From Verrucomicrobiia bacterium (GTDB lineage Bacteria; Verrucomicrobiota; Verrucomicrobiia; Palsa-1439): a stretch of 33,084 nt of DNA. The translations under genes were made by a program, and so were the position numbers. Shown piece by piece: positions 5,509-12,426 of this stretch. The notes beneath the pieces were generated by a model. That model made no database searches. It was not told the origin of the DNA and saw only the letters and a program-made list of their open reading frames with translations. Location of the stretch: positions 1 through 33,084 of the forward strand of contig JAJVHY010000019.1 of assembly GCA_022072455.1 (NCBI GenBank), in the 5' to 3' direction. The stretch's first letter is position 1, and each line of letters begins with the position of its first letter.

Positions 5509-5823
5509 GAGACTGTGTGAAAAGTCTTCCGGTTTGGCTAGCCGTTAGATAGAATCGGCGGTGACCAAGGAGACCTCGTGAATTACATCACTGAAGTGGA
5601 TCGCGAACAAGGTTGGTTGTTGCCGGAACGGTTGGAGGATTACGGACAGGCACCGGGGGCGACTCCCGACTCTCCACACTTCGGGGGAAAGGATGAAATC
5701 AGAATTCGGCCGATTGCCAAAATCAATTTCCGAAATGGTAGGGCACGCTGCCCCCAGCGCGCCGCAGGACTGACGGCGGCGTGCGGGCACGCCGCCCTAC
5801 CGGCGACAGGGATGCGGAAATGA
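5509..5823 (+). pseudogene. Truncated IS1182-type transposase with left IS end
   Basis: A terminal-repeat-like GAGACTGTGTGAAAAG (5509-5524) is followed at 5578 by a GTG start with a good ribosome binding site (AAGGAG, 5567-5572). The first 22 residues, of the form NYITEVDREQ-LLPERLEDY, match the usual start of IS1182-family transposases. After about residue 23 the similarity ends, the frame runs into unrelated repeat sequence (including the palindrome near 5738-5801) and stops at 5823 after 81 codons instead of about 450-500. The transposase is therefore a non-functional N-terminal stub. Confidence 0.6.
5738..5801. repeat. Imperfect GC-rich palindrome, interspersed-repeat-like
   Basis: The left arm GGTAGGGCACGCTGCCCCCA and the right arm ending GGCACGCCGCCCTACC are mutually inverted with several mismatches, over roughly 64 bp. 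It looks like a dispersed palindromic repeat inserted into the transposase remnant. It is not an attC, as it has no paired core heptamers. Confidence 0.5.
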
Positions 5824-6264
5824 GTTTTGCCAATCAGTCTATCCTTTCCCGGCTTCTTCGCGGTCTTTGCGTGCTGACTGTTCCTCTGGGCAGTTTTCAG
5901 TGAACGGTTCTCGGTTCACAGATGCCGAACCCAGCCGTCTTTCACCACGGATGACACGGATCGCTAGGATAAATTAGACAGAGCGACCGATTTTTCGTCC
6001 ATCCGTGACATCGGTGTAATCAGTGGTTACCCTTCCCCGAGTTCCGACTCCTCCACTCTGCGCTCTTGGCGATTTCCCTGTTCTGTTTCAATCCACTCCG
6101 CCCGGTCGCGGCACTGAGGCCGCTCCCACCTTCCACTCCCAGTTACTTGGCGCCCTCCGCGATCTCCCTGTTCAGCAGGCAGTTTTCAGTGGACAGCTAC
6201 GGCAGAGATCCTTCACTTCGTTCAGGATGACACCCGGTATCCGCCTTCGTGCCTTGGCGGCGGC
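5824..6264. other. Gene-free spacer with repeat debris
   Basis: No coding region is supported in this 441-bp interval. It contains an inverted repeat CACGGATGACACGGAT (5946-5961) against ATCCGTGACATCGGTG (6001-6016), with 14 of 16 bases complementary. It also has a direct repeat GGCAGTTTTCAGTG-AC at about 5889-5905 and 6178-6194, and the near-repeat GCGATTTCCCTGTTC / GCGATCTCCCTGTTC at about 6069 and 6159. It reads as accumulated intergenic repeat fragments between the array and the conserved chromosome. Confidence 0.6.
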
Positions 6265-8082
6265 CTACTCGGCCAGACTGACGGAAGTGCTGAATTGTCG
6301 GTAAAGTGCGGCGTACTGGCCGCCGGCAGCCAGCAACTCCACGTGCGTACCGCGCTCGATGATCCGCCCCTGATCGAGCACCAGTACCAGGTCGGCATTC
6401 CGAATCGTACTGAGCCGGTGCGCCACGATAAAGGTCGTCCGCCCTTGCCGGAGTGTGTTCAGCGCGCGTTGAAGGCGCATTTCCGTCAGCGAATCCACCG
6501 AACTCGTCGCTTCATCCAAAATCAGAATTCGCGGGTCAGCCGCCAAGGCGCGCGCAAAACACACCAGTTGCCGCTGGCCCAGCGACAGATTCGCGCCGCG
6601 TTCGCCGACCTGCGTTTTGAACCCATCCGGCAACGCGCCGATGACGTCGAGGAAATCGAGTTGCCGGGTGACGGCGATGATTTCTTCGTCGGTGGCGGTC
6701 GGTTTTCCGAACCGGATGTTTTCCATGACGGTCCCGCTAAAGAGGAAGTTGACTTGGTTGACGATGCTCATTTGCCGGTGCAACGAGTCGCCGGTAATGG
6801 TGCGGATTTCGTGGCCGTCGAGCCACACCTCACCAGCGGTGGGCAGATAGAATTTTGCGAGCAGATTGATGATCGAACTTTTCCCGCTGCCGGTATGGCC
6901 GACCAACGCGACGGTCATGCCAGGTTCAGCGGTGAAAGAGATTGCGTTGAGCGCGGGCCGGTCGGGAACGTAGCTGAAGCTGACTTGCCGGAACTCGACC
7001 CGGCCTTGGAGGCGCGGCAAAGGTTGGGCCGTTGGGGCGTCTTCCCAGTCGGGCTGGGCGTCGAGCAGTTGCAGGACGCGCTCGGCGCCGGCCATGGCGG
7101 TCAGGGCGTTGTTGTAGAGGTTGCCGAGCATGGGGATTGGCGAGAGAAACATGTTGGCGAAGAACCCGAGCAGGATCACGTCGCCCAAGGGCAGGCGGTC
7201 GGTCAGCACCTGCCAGCCGGCCACGGTGAGCAGCACGGCCATGAAGAGTTGACCGTGCAATTCCAGCAACGGCAGGAATACCCCGCTGGCGCGCGCGACG
7301 CCGAGGTTGTATTTCGAATGGTCGGCCACGAGGTCGCGGAAAAAACTGGCGTTCAACTCCTGCCGGGCAAAGCCCTGCGTGACGCGGATGCCGTTGACAG
7401 ATTCGGCGAGAGTCGAGGTGACCCGGGAGAAACTTTCCTGCACCGCCCGGTTGGCGTCGCTGAGTTTCTGGCGGAAATGCCGGTTGATGAACCACAGCGT
7501 CGGCGCCATGGCCAGCGCGATCAGGAACATGACCCAGTCGTAGTAAAGGATCGCCAGCCCGGCACAGAGCATTTGCCCGCCTTGCACGAGCGCGACGAAC
7601 AACACTTCCTGCACGCCGACGCGGACGGCTTCGGCATCGGAAGTGATGCGGCTGATCAAGCGGCCCAACTTGGTCCGGTTGTAGAAGCTCAGCGGCATCC
7701 GCAGCAGTTTTTGGAAGATGTCGCGCCGCAAATCCTGCATGACGGCTTCGCCCAGTTCGAGTGCGAGGCGTTGCCGGAAAGTAAACGAGACTTGGGTGAA
7801 GAGCGCCATCAGAATGAAGCCGACCGACCACCACAGCAAACCCTCCGGGTCATGCTTCGAGATCGGGCCCTTGACGACGGCCCCAATCAGCCACGTGAGC
7901 AGCGGCAACTGGACCGAGCGCAGGATGACGGTGACGAACAACCAGTTGCGTTTGCACGCATGCGGGCGGGTGTAGTGGAATAGCCGGCGGATGATGCCGA
8001 ATTCCAACGGTCGCTGGTGGGCTTCATCGAGCGGTTTTTTGTGGAAATGCGTGATCGTCGCCTGGGGATTGCCGGGGGTCAT
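6265..8082 (-). CDS. ABC exporter half-transporter, consensus-site Walker B subunit
   Basis: This 605-residue type-I (ABCB-like) half-transporter has a membrane domain at about residues 45-330 with six expected helices and an ATPase domain at 360-595. The Walker A GHTGSGKSS is at 395-403, the Q-loop glutamine in SIVNQVNFLF, the Walker B ILILDE at 519-524 has the catalytic E524, and the switch histidine is H555. The ABC signature is LSLGQ (499-503) instead of LSGGQ. Together with the partner gene (8079-9896) this forms the split pattern of heterodimeric exporters with one degenerate ATP site. Start and partner stop overlap by 4 bp (ATGA), so translation is coupled. Substrate cannot be told; lipids or drugs are typical. 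Confidence 0.92.
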   Translation of the reverse strand: MTPGNPQATITHFHKKPLDEAHQRPLEFGIIRRLFHYTRPHACKRNWLFVTVILRSVQLPLLTWLIGAVVKGPISKHDPEGLLWWSVGFILMALFTQVSFTFRQRLALELGEAVMQDLRRDIFQKLLRMPLSFYNRTKLGRLISRITSDAEAVRVGVQEVLFVALVQGGQMLCAGLAILYYDWVMFLIALAMAPTLWFINRHFRQKLSDANRAVQESFSRVTSTLAESVNGIRVTQGFARQELNASFFRDLVADHSKYNLGVARASGVFLPLLELHGQLFMAVLLTVAGWQVLTDRLPLGDVILLGFFANMFLSPIPMLGNLYNNALTAMAGAERVLQLLDAQPDWEDAPTAQPLPRLQGRVEFRQVSFSYVPDRPALNAISFTAEPGMTVALVGHTGSGKSSIINLLAKFYLPTAGEVWLDGHEIRTITGDSLHRQMSIVNQVNFLFSGTVMENIRFGKPTATDEEIIAVTRQLDFLDVIGALPDGFKTQVGERGANLSLGQRQLVCFARALAADPRILILDEATSSVDSLTEMRLQRALNTLRQGRTTFIVAHRLSTIRNADLVLVLDQGRIIERGTHVELLAAGGQYAALYRQFSTSVSLAE

Positions 8083-9896
8083 CGCGGCGCCCCTTCCGCG
8101 AACTGAACCGCCGCGATGTCCCGGTAATGCCCCGGTTGGTGCATCAATTCCGCGTGCGTCCCCCGTTGCACGATCCGGCCTTCGTCGAGCACGATGACGA
8201 GATCGGCACGCCGCAAGGCACTGAGCCGGTGGGCGACGATAAACGTGGTGCGGTTCTGCATCGCTTTGGCAAGTGCGTCGAGAATTTCACGTTCCGTCTG
8301 CGGGTCAACGGCGGCGGTGGGGTCATCGAGCACCAGAATCGCCGGGTCAAGGAGGATGGCGCGGGCAATGGCGAGGCGTTGGCGCTGGCCGCCGGAGAGA
8401 TTCGAACCGGTCTCGCGCAGGACGGAGTCATAGCCTTTCGGCAGTTCCTGAATGAAGTCATGCGCGGCGGCGATGCGGGCAGCGCGTTCGATCTGTTCCC
8501 GGCTCGCTTCGGGATGCCCGAAGGCGATATTGGCGGCAATGGTGTTGCTGAAGAGAAAACTTTCCTGGAAAACGGTGCCGATGTTGCGGCGGAGTTCATC
8601 CACATCCAATTGGCGGAGATCAAGACCGTCCACCAAGACGCGCCCGTGGGTCGGATCGTAAAAGCGCGGGAGCAGACTCATCAACGCACTCTTGCCGGCC
8701 CCGGTGGCCCCGAGAATTGCCACGCATTGGCCGGGCTGGACTTCAAAGCTCACATCCGCCAGCACCACCTCGCCGGGAATATGACTGAAACTGACGTTGT
8801 CGAACTGCACCCGCCGGCCACCCTGCGCCGCCGGCAAGGCGACCGGCTGGAGGGGATTGGTGATGGCGACCGGCGCATCGAGAATTTCGAAAACGCGCCG
8901 GGCGCCAGTCAGGCTTTGGAGCGCGGTATTGTTGACATTGGCGAGGTTTTGGACTTGGGCGGAAAACTGTTGGATCAAGCCAATGAAGACGACGAGGCCA
9001 AGGCCGAGGGGGAATTCGTTGCGGATCACGAGTGTCCCACCGTAGAGCAAGGCGATAAAAATGTTGATCTGCGTGATGAACAGGATGCCGGGGACGAAGA
9101 GCGAGCTGCACCGGAAGATCTTCTGTTGCTGCTCCCGGACGGTGCGGTTGGCCTGTTGGAATTCCGCGGTGATTTCCGGTTCGCGCGCGAAGCCTTTGAT
9201 GACTTGGATGCCTTGAATGTACTCGGCCACGCGGCGAATCATCTCATCCATCAATTCGCGGCTGCGGACGTAATGGGGTTGGACGAGGCGCGAGAATTGT
9301 GCGGAGGCCAGCCAGAGCAGCGGCGTGGTGGCCAGACAGGCGAGGGTGAGTTTCGGGTGCAGGTTGAGCATGTAGACGAGGTACACGGAAAGCGAGAGCA
9401 CCATGATGATGAGTTGGATGACCACGGCATCAATGAAACTGCGGGCGTTCTGCACATCGCCGGTCACCCGGTTGATGATCGCCCCGGTGGCGTTGTCGTC
9501 AAAGAACCGGAAACTGAGCCGCTGGAGTTTGTCATAGACGGCTGCGCGTAAATCCACGACGACCTGGCCTTGTGTCAGTTGATTCATCCGGACGGTGTAC
9601 GCGTAGGTCAGCAACGCGCGCACGATGCCAAAAAGCAGGATGGCGACCCCGATGGCGCCAATGACCAAGGTCGGGGACCAAGTCGCGGCCGGTTGCCAGC
9701 CGAATGGCCAATGGGGCGGATTCGCGTCCGGCGTGATTTGGTAGCGGAGATAGTCAATCCCCAAGCCCCAAAAGCTCAGACTGCTCAACCCCAACGCCAA
9801 GAGGCCGATTTGCAGGACGAGAACTTTCAAACACCCCGCCCGGTAACGCCAGGCCAGAGCGAGGAGTCGCCGGCAGAGGTGCCAATTGGATGACAT
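8079..9896 (-). CDS. ABC exporter half-transporter, degenerate-site subunit
   Basis: This 605-residue ABCB-like half-transporter has a membrane domain at about residues 20-330 and an ATPase domain at 363-600. The Walker A GATGAGKSA lies at 396-404, the Q-loop in TVFQESFLFS, and the signature LSGGQ at 500-504 is canonical. The Walker B is ILVLDD, with D525 where the catalytic glutamate is normally found. This subunit thus supplies the intact signature to the partner's catalytic site but has an impaired site of its own, as in TM287/288-like heterodimers. It is translationally coupled to the downstream gene and lies 50 bp after the GT-C-like gene, probably in one operon. Confidence 0.92.
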   Translation of the reverse strand: MSSNWHLCRRLLALAWRYRAGCLKVLVLQIGLLALGLSSLSFWGLGIDYLRYQITPDANPPHWPFGWQPAATWSPTLVIGAIGVAILLFGIVRALLTYAYTVRMNQLTQGQVVVDLRAAVYDKLQRLSFRFFDDNATGAIINRVTGDVQNARSFIDAVVIQLIIMVLSLSVYLVYMLNLHPKLTLACLATTPLLWLASAQFSRLVQPHYVRSRELMDEMIRRVAEYIQGIQVIKGFAREPEITAEFQQANRTVREQQQKIFRCSSLFVPGILFITQINIFIALLYGGTLVIRNEFPLGLGLVVFIGLIQQFSAQVQNLANVNNTALQSLTGARRVFEILDAPVAITNPLQPVALPAAQGGRRVQFDNVSFSHIPGEVVLADVSFEVQPGQCVAILGATGAGKSALMSLLPRFYDPTHGRVLVDGLDLRQLDVDELRRNIGTVFQESFLFSNTIAANIAFGHPEASREQIERAARIAAAHDFIQELPKGYDSVLRETGSNLSGGQRQRLAIARAILLDPAILVLDDPTAAVDPQTEREILDALAKAMQNRTTFIVAHRLSALRRADLVIVLDEGRIVQRGTHAELMHQPGHYRDIAAVQFAEGAPR

Positions 9897-9946
9897 TGCA
9901 GAATGCTAAACACCTTCGGCCAGCGGGAACAAGCGGGAATTCAAGT

Positions 9947-11797
9947 TTACCGGGGAATCTGCCAGAGCGTCAGCGGGCCGCGGACGTGGAGTTTCTCGAA
10001 CGGCAGATTGACCCGCCGGTCGGTAATCAGGTAGGACACGTCCCACTGCTGCGCCAGTTCCCGCCACTGAGCCGGGGTCTGGGCGTAGTAACCATTGGCG
10101 TTCAAGGCAAACTTGCGGTTGGCGGCGGGCGAATTATCGAAAACTTTCAGCCGCTCCAACAACGCTCGCGCGTAATCGGGTTGGAAGATGGCCGGCTCGC
10201 AATCGTATAACTCATAGAAGGCATTCCGTTGCGAAAAGACCCGGAACCCGTTCAAGCCCGGCGGAACAAAAAACATCGTCCCGGGCGGGGTGTTGTCGCG
10301 CACCCAAAGTTGGAACTGGATCCAGTCGGACTCCATGCCCTGCCCCGGCCAGTCGTAGCCCGTACGCTTGGGCGATTGGGGAGTTGCGTTGGTCTCAACG
10401 CCGATCACCATCAAGATCAGACCGAGATAACAGCCGGCAAAAACGCCATACCAATGCTTGGAATGGGTGGCGAACCAACCGAGAAACAGCCCGGCAGCCC
10501 CGGCGGTATATATGACAAGCGCCGGCGTCCAAAGCGCCCCGCGGCGTCCGAAGGTCGCCGGATAATGAAGTTGCGCCCAGAGATACAGCACCACCAGCAG
10601 CAGGGCCGGGATGGTGAAACTGCCGGGGCGCGGCTCGAAAGCCAGCAGCAACACCAAGAACGCGGCCACCGCAAACAAGCTGTTATTGGTTCCCGGCGCG
10701 ACGGTGGCGATGAGGAATAAACCGGCAATAAGACCGGCCAGCCAGCGGGGCCGCCCTCCGCGTTCGACATTGACCGCGAGGATTTGCGCAGCCCCGATCA
10801 TCGCCCACAAACCCAACAGGTCCACAATCCGAATCATCTGAAACTTGAGCAGTGGGAGATAGAAAAAGACATCTGCCACAAGGAAGTGACCGCCGAGGAC
10901 TGTCACGATCCCAATCGTGAAGGGCGCATACCAGCCGGCGGGGACCGACCGCACCGCCGCCAGTATCAACAGCACAAAGAGCAGGAGGGTTTTCCATGTT
11001 GTCGAATTGTAGTTGCTGAAAAAGACGTACTGATGCTGATGCCGGATGAAGTTGCGGAGTTCAGCATCGGGTAGGGACTGGCTCTTCCCCCACTCCCCCA
11101 CAGCGGCCCAGATCAGAATCGGCAGTGCACATAAAAGAAATAGTCCGGCCGGAGCAATGAGTCGTCGAATATCACTGATTTTCACCGGCCCCGCATCAGC
11201 AAACAGCCGGTAAGCCGCGCCGGTGATGGCAACGGCCAAGAGCCAGTAAACGGTGCTGAGGAGGTGAATTTGAACGGCAAGTCCCAACAGGAGCGCGGCG
11301 CCGAGCCATTTGCGTTCCCAGAGGTATTTGACGCCAAACAGCAGGAATGGCAGAACGACATACCGGGTGATGGTGTCAGCCATGTAGAAATTGACTCCGC
11401 CACCGATCACGGCCTTGTTCAGCAACATGAAGAGCACTGTCAGCCAGGCTGCGAGCCGATTCTTGGTCAGGGTGAAGGTCAGCGACCAGAGTCCCCAAAA
11501 GAGAAAGAATTTGGCAGTGAGGTAAATCAGGAATAACGGCCACTCCCAGCCAAAGGCTTGTTTGAGCGGATATACCAGCAGCCAAAAAGTTGTGTAGCTC
11601 CTCCAGAGAAAGTGGTGGATATAAAGGTCGCCGGGATGGTCGAGAATCGGTTGAAAGTACCGGTCGACAAAACTCAGGTACAAGAGTTGATCCCAGACGG
11701 CAAAGCGATAACCGATGAGGAGCAGGCTGGCGCCGGTCAGCAGCGCCAAGAGAACCAGTGGCGGCAGCGTTTTCTGGAAGAATGGCTTTACGGTCAA
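9947..11797 (-). CDS. Large polytopic membrane protein, GT-C-like
   Basis: This 616-residue protein has about 11-13 hydrophobic segments through residue 480, then a soluble C-terminal domain (about 490-616) containing WVRDNTPPGTMFFVPPG, FRVFSQRNAFYE and DVSYLITDRR. The topology, with an early acidic loop carrying WDQLLYL, resembles GT-C superfamily glycosyltransferases and DUF6798-like proteins, which use polyprenyl-phosphate sugars. The donor and acceptor are unknown. It is followed by the ABC exporter pair and preceded, with a 4-bp gap, by a small membrane protein gene, which suggests a shared role in envelope glycolipid or polymer handling. Function is an inference. Confidence 0.6.
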   Translation of the reverse strand: MTVKPFFQKTLPPLVLLALLTGASLLLIGYRFAVWDQLLYLSFVDRYFQPILDHPGDLYIHHFLWRSYTTFWLLVYPLKQAFGWEWPLFLIYLTAKFFLFWGLWSLTFTLTKNRLAAWLTVLFMLLNKAVIGGGVNFYMADTITRYVVLPFLLFGVKYLWERKWLGAALLLGLAVQIHLLSTVYWLLAVAITGAAYRLFADAGPVKISDIRRLIAPAGLFLLCALPILIWAAVGEWGKSQSLPDAELRNFIRHQHQYVFFSNYNSTTWKTLLLFVLLILAAVRSVPAGWYAPFTIGIVTVLGGHFLVADVFFYLPLLKFQMIRIVDLLGLWAMIGAAQILAVNVERGGRPRWLAGLIAGLFLIATVAPGTNNSLFAVAAFLVLLLAFEPRPGSFTIPALLLVVLYLWAQLHYPATFGRRGALWTPALVIYTAGAAGLFLGWFATHSKHWYGVFAGCYLGLILMVIGVETNATPQSPKRTGYDWPGQGMESDWIQFQLWVRDNTPPGTMFFVPPGLNGFRVFSQRNAFYELYDCEPAIFQPDYARALLERLKVFDNSPAANRKFALNANGYYAQTPAQWRELAQQWDVSYLITDRRVNLPFEKLHVRGPLTLWQIPR

Positions 11798-11801
11798 ATG
11801 G

Positions 11802-12074
11802 CTACGACTCGGGAGTGGCGGGTGGTGGCGGTTGCTGTTTCAGTTTGCGCAACGTCAGGGCGGCACTCGTGGCCATCACGAGGCAGAAGATCAAAATGGG
11901 GCCTGAAATCCACGCCATCGCCCGGCTGAAAGTAATGTGTTCATAGCCTTCATGAAACCAGCCGTCGCGGATGCACCAAATTTCCCAGATCAAGAGAAAA
12001 ATGGCGCCCACTCCATAATCCCGCAAAACATCCTTGGCATTGGCCCGTTGCCGGTCGGGTGTGGGGGCATCCAT
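11802..12074 (-). CDS. Small two-helix membrane protein
   Basis: This 90-residue protein has hydrophobic segments at about residues 21-36 and 52-72 and a proline-rich C-terminus (QQPPPPATPES). Its stop lies four bases before the start of the GT-C-like gene and its start five bases after the stop of the DUF2934-type gene, so it is part of that transcription unit. No family recognised. Confidence 0.6.
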   Translation of the reverse strand: MDAPTPDRQRANAKDVLRDYGVGAIFLLIWEIWCIRDGWFHEGYEHITFSRAMAWISGPILIFCLVMATSAALTLRKLKQQPPPPATPES

Positions 12075-12079
12075 ACCGG

Positions 12080-12310
12080 TCAGAGCAGCATCGCTGCGCG
12101 TACCAATTGCACAAGCGAACGCGGTGGTTTACGACCTTTCGTTGGTGCTGGCGGATCGAGCTCAGCAATCTTGTCGACGGGCAATTGCATTAATTCGTAC
12201 TCGGCTTGCAACCAGTCGTCCATGTCATAGCCATCAATTCGACCACGCTGCAGGTGTAACTCGTAGGCGCGAGCAGCGATTTCTTGATGCGTCGGTTTTT
12301 TTACATTCAA
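12080..12310 (-). CDS. DUF2934-type small protein
   Basis: This 76-residue protein has a core matching the DUF2934 pattern: IAARAYELHLQRG, then GYDMDDWLQAEYEL. Such proteins are short, soluble and of unknown function. The start at ATG 12310 is supported by a strong ribosome binding site, AAGGAGG at 12317-12323 (minus strand), six bases upstream. It appears to be the first gene of the minus-strand unit that includes the GT-C-like gene and the ABC exporter. Confidence 0.75.
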   Translation of the reverse strand: MNVKKPTHQEIAARAYELHLQRGRIDGYDMDDWLQAEYELMQLPVDKIAELDPPAPTKGRKPPRSLVQLVRAAMLL

Positions 12311-12335
12311 AATGCGCCTCCTTCCAACTGCGCTG

Positions 12336-12364
12336 AATATCGCTCAACTTGTTTGGGGATGCAA
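12336..12364 (-). promoter_or_regulatory. Candidate promoter for the DUF2934-to-ABC unit
   Basis: Read on the minus strand, TTGCAT (12364-12359) and GATATT (12341-12336) are separated by 17 bases, placed 26 bases before the start codon. Match to sigma-70 consensus is moderate. No alternative stands out in this 116-bp divergent region. Confidence 0.35.
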
Positions 12365-12391
12365 GCACGGGGACGGCCGCGGAATTTAGCT

Positions 12392-12419
12392 TTGGACGGT
12401 GAAACCGATTTGCTAAACA
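12392..12419 (+). promoter_or_regulatory. Candidate promoter for the ClC gene
   Basis: TTGGAC (12392-12397) and TAAACA (12414-12419) have 16-bp spacing, directly before the ATG at 12427. The -10 match is weak, and the short distance would give a nearly leaderless transcript. Confidence 0.25.
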
Positions 12420-12426
12420 GTTAGGC

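Noticed and set aside
5544-5550. GTTAGAT as the R' core of a complete attC7
   Set aside because: The intervening sequence forms no hairpin like the other six sites and begins with an IS-like terminus, so truncation is more likely. This is not fully excluded.
5578-5823. An intact 81-residue gene with a good ribosome binding site
   Set aside because: Only the first 22 or so residues look like a protein family (IS1182 transposase start); the rest is translated repeat sequence.
6295-7983. A 562-codon plus-strand open frame opposite the first ABC gene (and a similar one at 8127-9551)
   Set aside because: They are antisense shadows of high-GC genes. The composition is rich in H, D, E, Q and R with no domain, and the minus-strand products have complete ABC motifs.
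12420-12426. GTTAGGC heptamer just before the ClC start codon, as an integron core
   Set aside because: No complementary RYYYAAC or hairpin lies nearby; it is an isolated chance match in a conserved chromosomal region.
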